A stretch of DNA of 62,500 nt, taken from Prorocentrum cordatum. Its lineage: Eukaryota > Sar > Dinophyceae > Prorocentrales > Prorocentraceae. The stretch is from positions 255,791 to 318,290 of the forward strand of contig CAUYUJ010004547.1 in assembly GCA_963575745.1 (NCBI GenBank), read 5' to 3'. Shown piece after piece: positions 44,013 to 55,530 of this stretch. Every line of letters begins with the position of its first letter. The first letter of the stretch is position 1. Below the pieces are notes generated by a model that saw only the letters and a list, made by a program, of their open reading frames with translations, was not told the origin of the DNA and made no database searches. The position numbers were made by a program, and so were the translations under genes.

Positions 44013-44865
44013 TTTACATGCTGAGCTCAGCGTCACTGCGCAGGAATCCCGGGCTACCACCCCTACCACAGCGGCAGAATCAGTTCGGAGTTTACCCGGG
44101 CGTCGCGCGCAATGTCGGCTGCAGCGTCTGCACATGCAGGATATTTGCTTTGTTGGGCGGCAAGCGGGCCATGCAAGGGATGTGTTCACAATCACAAACT
44201 CCCTCAGCGACTCCACGGTTTTCCCAGCAACGCCAAGGCGAATCAACGGATCCTGCGAGAGAGGACAAGTGAGAGCTGAACGGCAAGAGCTGAACGGAAC
44301 GGCTGACACTCCTGAGTAATGTTTGAAAGAGTCGCGACATCCTGCGCCTGCACTTCCGCTTGAACAATTTCCTCCACTGTCGGGGGCCTGGGAATCGGCA
44401 CCAAAACCAACACAATGGGTCGCCTCCACCAAGGATGAATGATCATGGGTGGTTGTGATTGCGGCAACCATCACCGAGATCTGCTCGGTGAAGCCAAGCG
44501 CCGACCTTCGTGTTGGTGTCAACCTCTAGGGTTCCGACACAGCGGCCCGCACGGGAATTCGTCGCCCACCCCCCCGTCCAGGCCCGCGCGGCTGCAGCGC
44601 GCAACGTCGGCGGCGAGGGAGGGCAGAGGAGAAGCAGCAGCAGGAGCCCGGGGATGGGGGGAAGAAAGAAGACGAGGAGGAGGAGGAGGCGGAGGGAAAA
44701 AAAGATGAGAACGGGAAGGGAGATGAAGGGTAGAGGGAGCGAGCGCACGACCGAACGAGCCACCAATGCGGAACATCCTCCGAACCTTAGGGGGGGAGAG
44801 AGGAGAAGAAGCAGGAGGACGAGGACGAGGAGGAGGAGGGGGAGAAACTAGAATTGCGGGGCCTG
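44013..44865. other. Unassigned; purine-rich right part
   Basis: From 44620 to 44860 the plus strand is GGA/GA-rich, a decayed microsatellite. No supportable gene. Confidence 0.4.
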
Positions 44866-44990
44866 GAAGCTGCACGAAAGGAAACATGGAGGCAATAAGA
44901 TGTATATTGAAGTGCTTGTACGCCTCATACAACATACACGCACGCGCTGGCGCTGAAGCTTAACGCCCACACAACATTCGATTTGAGTCG
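44866..44990. repeat. Dispersed repeat DR6, copy 1
   Basis: Shares GAAGCTGCACGA, CAATAAGATGTA, CATACAA and GCACGCGCTGGCGCTGAAGC with 49484-49604 in the same orientation. A purine-rich run precedes this copy and follows the other. Confidence 0.6.
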
Positions 44991-47129
44991 GGATTGCGCG
45001 GGCGATCGAACAAGTCTGGCGGAGAAGATGGACAAAGGAAGAAATCAACCAGAACTGCCCACCCCACCCCCACCCCCCAACACATTCTAGAAATAACCCG
45101 TCGCTGTCTGACCTAGAGGCGCGCGACGCGGCGGGACGCGAGCCCACCCTTTTGAAGGGCAGCTCACTCGTGCTCTTCAGAGCGGCATTGGAGCAGCTCA
45201 CACCTGCGAGCGAAGGCGGCGCGAGTTCGCCCAGGCCGCATCTGCGCACGCTGGTAACCTCGGGCCGCAGACGTGGCGTCTGAGAGCCTGCCCTAATACC
45301 CAGGCACAAGAAGGTGATGGATGGAGAAAGACCACGAGGGATGCACACTCTTTCTCGGCACGGTCGCCTCAGGCCTCAAAGCGATCAAGCGTTGCAGGAG
45401 CCGCTCCGCCCACGGCTGAAGGACTCGTTGGGAGCGCCAACGGCCCAAGCCCCCTCAGCCTCGGCACTGCCCGCGGGCGAGGGCTGACCCAGCTCGGCGG
45501 CGGCGGCCACGCGGGGGGCCGCGCTGGCGCGCCGGCGCTTGACCTTCACCACCGCGTGCCCGCGGGAGCCGATGGGCGCCAAGACCACCGCCCTCGTCGA
45601 GACCGGGCGCAGCGCTTAAGGATGGCGCAGCGCCAGTCTCCAGCACGAGCCGCGAGCAGCACTGCCGCCGTCGAACTCCGCCTCTTAGTTCGGGGCAGAG
45701 ATGGGGGCCTGGGCGGAGCCCCTGGCGAGATGCGCCGCCGGATTGGCGCGCGCGGTAAGCGCTCAACCTGCGGCGCTGGGAAGCACGACGGCCGCGGCGT
45801 CGGCGCCGGCCTCTCGGGGCCCAGCGGGCCGCTCATGCAAGCGGGCGCGCCATGGACCGACCCGTCAAAAGCCTTGAGAGGGCCACGGGTCACGCCCTAA
45901 CCCAGGCCACGACCCGGGATCGGCGAGTGTCCAAAATCGGCGGCACACTACCCTCTGTTGCGGTGTCAATGAAGCCCACGGCGCACAGCTTGGCGTTGCA
46001 TACGATCATGGGAAAGTCGAGCGGCTTGTTGTCGCAACGGGCGAGAGTTGACCACCCACCCCGCAGCCCTTCGAGCCTCGCAGGCGCACGCGGCGCGCAC
46101 CTCTGGCTCCATGACCTGCCCGGCGCGCGCGCACCCACGCGCCGTCACGTCAGGGGTCGGGTCGCTGACGCGACACGTCTCGATGAACTCCACCACTTCG
46201 GAATCGCTTGCTGAACACCAGGCGACGCGAGTCCTCCACAGCCTCCGCGAGAGCCACGGGCGGCACAGCGGGAGGATGTGGAGCACGTGGCGGAACTGGC
46301 CAGGAGGCCTTGCTGGACGGCAGCATCCGCACGTAAAACATGGCAGCAGTTCGGCGCCAGCGGGGTTGACAGAACAAATGAGGTTGAGGTGATACGCTAG
46401 ACGCGCCCTTCCTCCGTGAGATGTTGCAACTGTCGAACTTGCTCCTGGCTTGATGGGGGCAAGATCGGAGGCATGTCTGGGGGGCGGACCATGACTGGCG
46501 TTGGCTTTGGGATGCCGAAAGTTGTTGGCCATGCGCTAGGACGTCGCATACTGCCACTTCGTCTGATGACGCCCCCCCCCCCCCCCCCCCCCGCGGGCGG
46601 CAGAGAGGGCACGGTCCGCAAGCGACGAGACGGCGGCGGCTCGGGGGGGGGCCAGCGGCAAAATCATCGGCACGCTGGCACGCGCGCGCGGCAGCGGGCA
46701 CCCGCCCGCCCGCGTCGACGCGCGCCGGATGCCAGCGCGTGCCCGACGGCGCGCGAGCCACGAACGGCGGCTCAGCGCACCCCGGCCGGTCGGCGTACAT
46801 GCCTGCTCCTGGGAAAAACGGCAGCGACATCAGATGCTCTCATTGCTGACTCTCATGAGTTATCCCCTGTTCCGCGCGCCCGTGCACGGATGCCACCAGA
46901 TGCATGCCTCAGCACTTGCCGAACACTTCGATGACGAAACTCACGTCATCTTTTCCTTCCTGAACTGCAGCGCTGCAACATGTCTCCCAAGCGCCACGCA
47001 AAATGCGACGAGCCTTCCGCGGACAAAAAAAGAAGTAGGACGAGTGGCTTCGAGGGGGATGGAGCACGGAACAATCCACATACACCTACTGATACTTGCT
47101 AATTGTCGGGATCCGGCTGTCTCCCATTG
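44991..47129. other. Unassigned, gene-like composition but no recognised domain
   Basis: GC-rich with a C homopolymer at 46570-46590. Minus frames at 45.5-45.9 and 46.0-46.5 kb are protein-like in patches, but I cannot assign them. They may be further decayed parts of the copia element. Confidence 0.35.
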
Positions 47130-48700
47130 CCCGATAGCACAGTGAGCTTGCCAGCCAAGCGAAAACGACGGCGCGCGGCGTGCGCGATCACTGGCGAGAG
47201 CCAGCGGCCACGCCGCGAAGCACAGATCTGTCGACGGCGCCCATGGCCAGCCCGACGGCGACGCGCTGCCCCATGGAATCAGGGGGCCCTCAGAGCACCC
47301 CGTGAAGCGCGGTGGCCAGAGCGAGGCCGTGATCTGTTGAACTGATCACGGCCACCAGCCCACGCGCGAAGGCGCTTCGGGCCACCGTTCTGACTGCCCA
47401 ATCTGACAGCTCAAGTAGGCGACGCGTTTGCCTGCCAACGAAAGTCTGCTGAGCGCCCGCATTGCAAGCGCCCAAACGGAGGAAGGTGGCTCCTCGCGGG
47501 GCCCGCCCCGCGTCGACGCTTTCCTTCTGTTCTTGTCTGACCGCTGCGTCACTGTGCCTTTCTAGTTTGCTTGAGCAGCGCGTAGATGCACAACGGATTC
47601 GCAGCGGCTCGGCCTGCGCCCATCTCACGAGCGCATTGAGTTCACGCATCTGGCCGAATGTTGGCGCCGCTGCATGGCGCTGAAGTGAGACCACGTAAAC
47701 GCGCAGGTTGATTAGCGCGACGAGCGAAGGCTGGTGCCACGAGCAAGCCGGGGCACAGCTTGGCCTGGTTCTCTGAGAAGAGCTCGGAGTTAGACTCGCC
47801 AATGAGCCCAGGGCATCCAAGTGGTTTCATGGCCTGGACATACTCGATCTGGCCCGGCTCACATCCGTCATCGCGCGCGGGAGCGACGCGCGCCACAGCA
47901 AGAAGGTTCCTTCACTGGATTCCAGCTCCCCTTTACCAAAGGTGCGCTCCAGACACTGACGTGACTTGGCGTTTTCCTGCGGTGGTCCAGCTACCTCGAC
48001 GTCGTCGACGGTGGCCAGCAGAACGAGCTCGCCATCCTTGCGCTCGGCGATGGACTCGTCGTCGTAAAATGCGGGGATGGCTCGGAACATTGTTTGGTGA
48101 TCTCGGCGAGTCTGACGGGTCGGCGCCTCGGGGCGCCCTCGAACCCGGCGCCCGGTTTCTCCGCGCGGAGAACTTCAAGGGCTGGGTCGGAAACAACGCA
48201 CCCATAGACTTTGCGCGGGACCTCGAAGGCATCGGGGGAAAGCTCGAAGATCAACATCGCGCCCATCCTCGCCCGTAGCCTCCGCGAGTCCCTGGTTGCC
48301 AACGCCTTTAAGGAAGGCTTCCTTTGACATCCCACGCGTCGATGCCCCGCCCTTGGCGGGCAGCCTCGGAGACAACCGCGCGCTGGGATAGTCGCGACAA
48401 AGAGCCGGCATTACGTGGCAATCAGATCGACGTCGGCGTTCTTGCAGCCTCGAAGGGTAGCCCCACGCGGATGGTCCGTGCTTTCTGAGTGGGGTCTGCT
48501 GTGATTCGAGCCCACTTTCACTCGCCGACGCACCTGCAGTCGAGATGACGCGCGCTCCTCGGCGCAGGCGCCGCGAGAAGCAGTCGTGACCCCCCCATGC
48601 CTGCAGCTCCTCGAGCACAGCGGCAACAACAGCTGCGGCGCGCTCTCAAGACTCTTTTGAAGTGAGCACGTCGGCGTCGCGTTCGACCACTGCCTTCTCG
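47130..48700 (-). pseudogene. Ty1/copia-type polymerase (RT plus RNase H), decayed
   Basis: The minus strand, read from 48.6 kb, gives VLEELQAWGG and FSRRLRRGARVIST (the RT N-terminal arm), then SKEAFLKGVGNQGLAEATGE and VLRAEKPGAGFEGAPRR (palm; the family reads close to KAFLQG and KPGTGLVDAPR). Next comes GELVLLATVDDVEVAG with an intact catalytic VDD, then CLERTFGKGELESSEGTFLL. From 47820 an RNase H-like part follows (LNALVRWAQAEPLRI, then VAVISSTDHGLALATALHG). The pieces lie in at least two frames with stops between them, so the copy is dead. Integrase and gag were not found. Copia RT copies element RNA into DNA in cytoplasmic particles. Confidence 0.65.
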
Positions 48701-49483
48701 GTTCCTGCCACGCCGACCCGGGGGGGTGCACAGCGCCCCTCTGGAACTAGATGATCCCGGGACAGCATTTCTACGTAGGCGTTTCCTCTCTCATCGACGT
48801 CGATGGCCTCCGCGGCGGCGAAAGGTTTGTGCCCACTGTATAGTTGTGGTGGTGCTGGTTAACATTTACGGAGAGGACTCGCGGCAGGGAGCCCCAGAAC
48901 GTCTAGATGGAGATCCTCCTCCATAAAGCCTCGCCACGATGATGGCTGCGGAAGCACCTTGGGACTCGGGCCCGCGCAAGGACGAACGCCACGTCGAAGT
49001 ACGGGGCAGCCATGATGATGCCGTCAACCTTGGTCTTAGCCGACGTCGGTGAAACTGGTGCGTTAGCCTTCAATGCTCCACTCGGCTGGCGCGTTGTGCT
49101 CACAAGAACCAGCACCATCGCACACATACCGAGGCACGGCACTAGCCCAAGAAGGAGCCTCGCAATCATGCCCGACGCGAAACTGCAGCCAGTGCCAGCG
49201 GGGTTGCGATGGGTCGGGAAATGTCGTGGCGTTCCTGTGGGCGAGTCGCTCATCAGCGCGATTGCGCCTTCTGCTGATGCCCTCTCAGCAAGACCAAAGG
49301 GCGTCCAAGGCGAATTGCCAGCCGCTTACAGAACATCCTTAAGCACAGGCTACTCAAGGAGTAAAGGTGGTACACCGTCGGAGGTGAAGGTAACTGCGAA
49401 TGTGCGTTCACACCGCACTGTGCGCACGTCCCGCGGATCGCGAGCTGGGATCGTTCCCGACTCCACTACCACCTAGACTTGCG
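48701..49483. other. Unassigned
   Basis: No supportable gene. It may hold unrecognised upstream copia sequence on the minus strand. Confidence 0.35.
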
Positions 49484-49604
49484 AGGGGGAAGCTGCACGA
49501 GGGAATTCGTGGCGGCAATAAGATGTAGATTGCGGGGCGCATACTCTTCATACAATATACAAGCACGCGCTGGCGCTGAAGCCAATCGGCGGCTGACCAT
49601 CTGA
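49484..49604. repeat. Dispersed repeat DR6, copy 2
   Basis: Direct repeat of 44866-44990; the two copies bracket about 4.5 kb that contains the copia relic. It also lies at the far end of the minus-strand composite repeat (copy B), so it may belong to that element instead. Confidence 0.6.
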
Positions 49605-50095
49605 TTTGAGAGAGAAGGAAGAGGAAGAGGAGAAGGAGGAAAAGAAGAAGGAGGAGGAGGAAAGGGGGAGGAAGGCGGAGGAGAAAGGAGAAGGAAAGGG
49701 GGCGGAGGAGGAGGAGGAGAGGGAGGAGGAGGAGGCGGAGGATCGAGAAGGAAGAGGATGAGGTGGGAGGAGGAGGAGGAGGAGGGGAGGGAGGAGAACG
49801 AGGGAGGAGAGAGGAAGGGAGGGAAGAGGAGGATGGGAGGAGGAGGAGGAGGAGAGGAGGCGGGGGAGGGAGTGAGGGAATGAGGGAGGGAGGGAGGGAA
49901 GGGAGGGCGGGCGGGCGGGCGGGAGGGAGGGAGGGAGGGAAGAAGGGAGGAGGGAGGAGGAGGAGGAGGAGGAGGAGGAGGAAGAAGAGGAGGGAGGAGG
50001 AGGAGGAGGAGGAGGACGAGGACGATGATGAGGAGTATGGAAGAGGAAGAGGAGGAAGAAGAGGAGGAGGAGGAGGAGAAAGACGAGGAGGACCA
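49605..50095. repeat. 0.5-kb (GGA)n/(GGGA)n array
   Basis: Purine-only with AAGGAGGAG, GGGAGGGA and GGCGGGCG variants. Confidence 0.95.
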
Positions 50096-50139
50096 ATGTA
50101 AACCTCATATTCATCAGCGATGTTGAAATACACCCTCAC

Positions 50140-51215
50140 TGTCAAATCCCTCTTCACAGGCCCCAAGAATGGGTCACCCCCATTGAGGGAAGCGCCCCGT
50201 TGGGGAACAACCGTGTGAACATCTTGAAGCGTGCCAAAATACCGCTCCCAGGACCTCAGCACCACGACTTCACCTGACTGTTACGTCTTGGCGATCCTGG
50301 ATCGCGTCAGAACGTGATTCCTGGGACTTCAACACCACGAATCAACGTCACTGTTGCGCCCTGACAATCCTCAAACGATCCAGAACACCATGTGCGGTAC
50401 GTTAACCATTAGAGTCAATGAAACTCTAGCCAATGTTTAAACCGAGTCTGCGCGGCGCTAAGGCGACAGCCACATTTTGAAAACGAACCGCCCTCCATCC
50501 GTGAATCTCTTGCAGTTTGTTTAAACGAATCTGCGCGGCGCTAAAGCGAAAGTCATATCTTGAACACGAACCATCTTCAAGCCGCAAAACTATTGTACTG
50601 TGTTTGAACACATGTGCGCGGCGCTACGGCGAGAACCACATTTTGAAAACGACCCGCCCTCCATCCGCGAAACTCTTGCAATGTCTGTTAAACGAATGCG
50701 CGCGGCACTAAGGCGGGAGCCACATTTTGAAAACAACTCGTCCTCCGTCCGTGAAACTCTTGCAAATATGTCACACGAATGCGCGCGGCGCTGAAGCGAG
50801 AGCCACACTTTGAAAACCACCCGCCATCCATCCGCGAAACTCTTGCACATGTTTTAAAAACGAATGTGCGCGGCGCTAAAGCGGGAGCCATATGTTGAAC
50901 ACCACCCACCCTCAATCCGTGAAGCTGTTGCAAATGTCTGAAACTAATGTGCGCAGCGCTAAGGCGAGAGCCATATTTTGAAAACGTCCCGCCCTCAATA
51001 CGTGAAACTCTTGCTAATTTCTAAAAACGAATGTGCGCGGCGCTACGGCGAGAGCCACATTTTGAAAACCACCTGCCCTCCATCTGCGAAATTGTTGGCA
51101 AATTGAAAGTTTCAGTGTCACTATTGATAAGGAGGTCTGAGGCGAAACACCCTGCCCGCCCTTTCGACAGGCCTCGGGGTGCGACAGGGAGGAGTTATCG
51201 AAAGGAAAAGGAATT
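50140..51215 (-). repeat. Composite tandem-repeat cassette, copy B
   Basis: Read on the minus strand: linker (CTGTCGCACCCCGAGGCCTG, then AAAGGGCGGGCAGGGTG) at about 51200-51110, seven or eight units of the ~84-bp repeat down to about 50425, then units of the ~73-bp second repeat to 50240, then TTCAAGATGTTCACACGG, which copy A also has. It is the longest and best-preserved copy. The 84-bp unit on plus has core CGCGGCGCTACGGCGAGAGC then CACATTTTGAAAAC. Confidence 0.85.
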
Positions 51216-51395
51216 GAGGAGGAGGAGGAGGAGGAGGAGGAGAAGGGAGGAGGAGGAGGAGGAGGAGGAGAAGGGAGGAGGAGGAGGAGGAGGAGGAGGA
51301 GGAGGAGGAGGAGGAGGAGGAAGGAGGAGGAGGAGGAGGAGGAGGAGAGGAGGAGGGAGGGAGGGAGGGAGGGAGCAGGGAGGAGGGAGGAGGAG
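51216..51395. repeat. (GGA)n array
   Basis: Lies immediately inside copy B; on the minus strand it is (TCC)n preceding the cassette, as for copies A and C. Confidence 0.95.
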
Positions 51396-51895
51396 GCGCG
51401 ATCCCCAAACGAACCCCCCGGGGACTGCACCCACAGCGGCCTGGTAGCCCTGCGCGGCCTGCCGCCCGCAGCCGTTCCTGCAGGGCACCTCCGGCGCGGC
51501 AGCAGCAGCGCCGGGCCCGCGCTCGGCGGCCTGCGCCGCGGGCTGCGCCGCGGGCCGCGCCGCGCCGCCGCGCCCGCCCCCGGCGCGGTCGGTGGAGTGG
51601 GCGAGAGGGGAGCTGCGGCTGCGGCACTGCCTTGGCACTCGGGGGCGGGGGGCAGGGAGGGAGGGAGGGAGGGAGGATGAGGGAGGAGGAGAGGGAGGGG
51701 AGGGGAGGAGCGCGAGGGAGCGGGAGGAGGGGGGAGGAGGGGGGAAAGGGGGCAGAGCACCGGACATGGCATGGAGTGGCCTGCATCTGGAGGGGCAGGT
51801 CCGAGAAGAGGAGGGTAGGGGATAAGTCTGAAGAAAGGAGAAAGAGGACGAAGAGGCAGAAAAGACAGGAGGATCCTCCCTCCTCGCGCATCATG
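51396..51895. other. GC-rich core between divergent cassettes B and C
   Basis: Very GC-rich, with GCGCCGCGGGC repeats at about 51535-51575 and purine-rich flanks. Its position is equivalent to the 940-2587 core between copies D and A. No supportable gene. Confidence 0.5.
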
Positions 51896-52072
51896 CCCCC
51901 CTCCTCCTCCTCCTCCTCCTCCTCCTCCTCCTCCTCGTCCTCGTCCTCGTCCTCATCCTCATCCTCATCCTCATCCTCATCCTCCTCCTCTTCTTTTCGG
52001 AATGCTGTCAGGCCGATCTAGCCTGTAGTAGCGGCAGTCCTCCTCCTCCTCCTCCTCCTCCTCCTCCAGTTC
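51896..52072. repeat. (TCC)n/(TCATCC)n arrays
   Basis: Two arrays (51898-51995 and 52036-52070) interrupted by about 40 bp, just upstream of copy C. Confidence 0.9.
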
Positions 52073-52690
52073 TTGTCCATTCCTGTCGCTCCCCGAACCG
52101 AATCCGGTCGAAAGGGCGGGCGGGGCGTTGCGCCTGAGACTTCCTCACCATTTATCACCCTGAAACCAAAAAGTGGCAACGGTTTCACAGATGGAAGGCT
52201 AGTGGTTTTCAAATGTGGAGCTTCACGGATGGAGGGCGGGACGTTTTCAAAATATGGCTCTCGCCGTGGCGGCGCGCACAATTGTTGAACAAGGACTGCA
52301 AGAGTTTCACGGATGGGGCGCGGGGGTGGCTCAAAAAAGTGTGAAGAGTTTCACCGATTGAGGGCGGCTCGCTTCCAAAACGTAGCTCTCGCCTTAGCGC
52401 CGCGCAAATTCGTCTTAAACTGTTACAAGCAAGAGTTTCACGGATTCCCATGGTCAGCGTACCAGAAATGCTGTTTCGGAGCGAGTGAGGACTGTCAGGG
52501 CGCAAAAGATATGTTGAATCGCGGTGTTGGAGTCCCAGAAGTGGTCTTCGGGCACGGTTCAGGATTGTCAAGACGCAAATGTCACGTTGATTCGTGGCGT
52601 TGGAGTCCCGAGAGTGGTGTTCTGGCACGCTTCAGGGTCTTCAAACGGTTGTCTCCCAACAGGGCACTTCCCTCCGTGGAAATGAACCCT
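52073..52690 (+). repeat. Composite tandem-repeat cassette, copy C
   Basis: Linker (GTCGAAAGGGCGGGCGGGGC, then GCCTGAGACTTCCTCACCA), about three diverged 84-bp units (52180-52430), then 73-bp units with GTTGATTCGTGGCGTTGGAG and AGTGGTGTTCTGGCACGC. Inverted relative to copy B. Confidence 0.8.
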
Positions 52691-52836
52691 TGTAGGGGCC
52701 TCTAGAGCGGGAGCTTGGAGGGGGGGGGTATTCCAACATCGTTGATGAGTCTTGGGTTTACCCTGGTCCTCCACCTCCTCCTCCTCCACCTCCTCCCTCC
52801 TCCTCCTCCTCCAACACCTCCTCCTCCCCCAACACC

Positions 52837-52838
52837 GC

Positions 52839-52892
<54 letters not shown>

Positions 52893-52905
52893 TCAGACAG
52901 ACAGA
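52837..52905. repeat. (CAGA)n tetranucleotide array
   Basis: ACAGACAGACAG run with one AATC interruption. Confidence 0.95.
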
Positions 52906-53393
52906 CGGACACCCCGCTCAGGAGTCGTGACACCAGGCGTCAACCCCTGCGCATCGTCTGGGTCTCGGCCAAGGCCAAGGAGTCCAAACATCGAATAGGC
53001 TGGCAGTCGTACGCAAACCCTTACGGTGGCTGAATAATCGAGTGATTGGTGTACTTAGAGCAGTGCACATCGGCCTCCCTGTCAGCTTGCGGGAAGTCCT
53101 TTCAGCTCTTCAAGATATGCCTCAGGAGTTTCAGACACTTCCGGGCATGCAGCCTCTTTTCAACAGATTTCGCCACATTCTCGACGCTCGCATCGCCGAC
53201 CCGCAGAGAGACGGCATGCAGAAGTTCCACCATCGAGCTCAGCACATATTGAACCACTTTCAAAAGGAGGTGACCAGCTTTCACGATCAGAAGCGCTCTC
53301 GGGAAAGATTCCAAGCCACAGCCTCCTGGCAATAATGGGTCTCAGAACAGATGGCCAAAGGGATCGGGCGGGCCCCCAAGTTTTGGAGTCCCG
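52906..53393. other. Unassigned; possibly upstream LINE sequence
   Basis: A plus frame at 53042-53335 reads VHIGLPVSLREVLSALQDM and FHHRAQHILNHFQKEVTSF, helical and protein-like. It lies upstream of, and in line with, the LINE polymerase, but I do not recognise it. Confidence 0.3.
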
Positions 53394-53394
53394 A

Positions 53395-53470
53395 AACGGT
53401 GCGGTGACGGACCGTGCGGTGACCTCGAAATCCCCCAAGACCTCACCGCACGGTCCGTCACCGCACGGTT
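53395..53470. repeat. Long hairpin of TGCGGTGA motifs
   Basis: A 32-bp left arm (53395-53426) pairs almost perfectly with the right arm (53439-53470) across a 12-base loop. Each arm holds two copies of the CGTGCGGTGAC motif or its complement. Confidence 0.85.
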
Positions 53471-53530
53471 TTGGGACCCTGGAGACCCCTGTCGCCCGAG
53501 ACATCCTCGGAGAGGGACTCGAGTCCCAAA

Positions 53531-53572
53531 ACCGTGCGGTGACCCCGAATCCCCACCAACTCACCGCACGGT
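53531..53572. repeat. Second hairpin of the same motif
   Basis: Perfect 12-bp arms ACCGTGCGGTGA / TCACCGCACGGT with an 18-base loop. The flanking AGTCCCAAAACC resembles the flank of the first hairpin (AGTCCCGAAACG), suggesting duplication. Confidence 0.85.
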
Positions 53573-53878
53573 GTGGTCACCACCCCGTTTGGGGACCCCC
53601 GACAAGTGGACCAAAGATCACAACGTCTGGCAGCCCCGGGAAATCAGAGCCAAAGACGATAGGTGATCAGGACGCCCCACCAAGCTTCTGGAGCATGAGT
53701 CGGACCGCCTCTCGGAGCTCTGGGAGGCCCAAGGAAGACACCCCCCCGGGTCCCAGGGCAACCAGCAGAAGCAGCTCAGCTCCCACCCATCACGCCCCAG
53801 TCTCTCGGGAAAGCCATCAGAACCTCCAGCCATCACGCGTGCCAGCCATGGGATGGAGCCCACCCGAGGCATTGCGGG

Positions 53879-54735
53879 ATGCTCACAGACGAACAGCTTC
53901 AGGTCTTCGCGGACCTGCTCACCAGCCTCGAGCAGCTAGATACCAGGCCCCCCCGGATCCTGGCCATCATCACGAACCTCATCCCCAAGTTGAAGGCCAC
54001 TGGAGGGCCTGCCTACCGCGGGATCGGTCTGCTTCCTGGGGCATCTGCAGGGCCTGGGCAAAGGTTTGGCACTCTTAGGCCAGGAAGTGGGAGAGCGAGA
54101 ACAAGTGTAATTTCCTTGCGCGCCAGGCAGGCAACAGTATTTTAGAGCTCGTCTTCCAGCAGTCTCTTCTTGTTGACAGGGCTGTCTGGCCGAATACCCA
54201 GTTCACGCAAGCTCGCCTCTCTGGGACATGTCCAATCATTACGAGCACATTAACAGAGCTGTCCTTCAAGCCAGAGCCAGCAGCAGTGGGTTCAACGGAG
54301 CTATTCTAGCGGTGATACTAAATCAGTACCAACGCAGCAGGTTCCTAACCCTCAGCCAGCTCATCCGGTACTGTGGTTCTCCCTTCCTGCTGGGTGCGGT
54401 TTCGCGATTTACCTTGTCCAAATGCATTATAAGCAGCCCCATCCAGCTCTGGACCGAAGCTCATCCAGGCATCCAGCTCAGCCCTTTCATTGGCGATGCT
54501 TTGCTGCAGGTCTTCCACAAGTGCAGTAAGCAGCTTGCGCAGCTGTTGCTTGGTGCGTGCTTCCTGCTCTTGGCAGCCATCAAACGCGAAGTTCAGTGAA
54601 ACAGTCAAGAGAATCTCGAGGTTGAGCTGGGCAAGTACGCTGGCCCCCTCAAGAAGGCCTCGGACGCCCCCAACCTTGGAATGGATTTTCGCTCTGGAGG
54701 TGCTAAGAGAAGGGCATCAATCAGTCCACCCTGAG
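53879..54735 (+). pseudogene. LINE reverse transcriptase domain
   Basis: MLTDEQLQVFADLLTSLEQL then AIITNLIPKLKATGGPAYRG and GIGLLPG are the RT fingers. The frame then shifts to ICRAWAKVWHS, a stop, and ARKWESENKCNFLARQAGN. After another shift, PLWDMSNHYEHINRAVLQAR carries motif A, with the catalytic Asp in WDMSNHYEHI. LNQYQRSRFLTL follows, then PIQLWTEAHPGIQLSPFIGD, where motif C reads FIGD instead of the expected FIDD (Gly codon GGC for GAC). LGKYAGPLKKASDAPNLGMD is the conserved segment after the palm. With frameshifts, stops and the lost Asp the enzyme cannot work. Confidence 0.75.
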
Positions 54736-55530
54736 AGGCCGCCACAAGAAGTTGCGGACCAGGACCCGAAGATTCGCCAGCCTTAATGGAACCCACGGAG
54801 ACACACAAGATCTAAAGCAAGGTCAGGCGCACTTCTACGGCTGGGAGGCCGTAGGCCTCGACAACATCGAGCTTCGCAAGTCGCAGTCGCTCTACCTCAG
54901 AACCGCTGGCCGTGGGACACAACCCGCTCCCGCAACCTCACACCCTGCATCTTGGGCGACCCGTGCGGGAGACCCGCAGTGGGACCTACCTTCTTGTGGG
55001 GCCAACTTGTGCGGAGAGCAACCACAGGCACGGCCATCACCGGCTTTACCCTTCCGACCCTACGCAGAATGGCAGCAGACGTGCTCGACGAACCGCCCAG
55101 CTCTTGGAGCAGCTGCAGAGGCCCGCTGTGAGCAGCGTGCCCCGGCCTGCACAGATCGGCTGGGCATTCGTTTCCCCGTCTGCCATCCAGGACGCCCTAG
55201 GAAACCAGCATATCCTAATCAGTACCTCGCCCAGCCTCCTCCAGGACCTCCTCAAGCAGACCTGGGACCAAAGGCTCCTCGGAGCCGCAGCCACGAAGAC
55301 GGGCCTCGACGGGGCCACGCTGAACGTAGCATGTGCTCAGACATGTATCCAGTCAGGCACCCTCACCAAGATCGAGAGAACCATCCTCCTCGCCTTCCTT
55401 TGGAACGCCATCTGGACGCGCAATGGCCTGATGGCGGCAGGCTGCGAAGAAGCGTCAGGTGAATGCTTGTGCAGAGCTGCCTCGGGCGATCTACCCCATC
55501 GTAGTCTGAGATGCCCCCTTACTGAGCCCT
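54736..55530 (+). pseudogene. LINE thumb/connection and Cys-His knuckle
   Basis: RTRTRRFASLNGTHGDTQDL and FYGWEAVGLDNIELRKSQSL match the thumb segment of the family. After a frameshift near 54920, SPSLLQDLLKQTWDQRLLG and RTILLAFLWNAIWTRNGLM lead to CLCRAASGDLPHRSLRCP, a C-x-C ... H-x4-C arrangement like the family's zinc knuckle, which may bind element RNA. One Cys spacing is shorter than usual, either a deletion or divergence. Confidence 0.6.
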
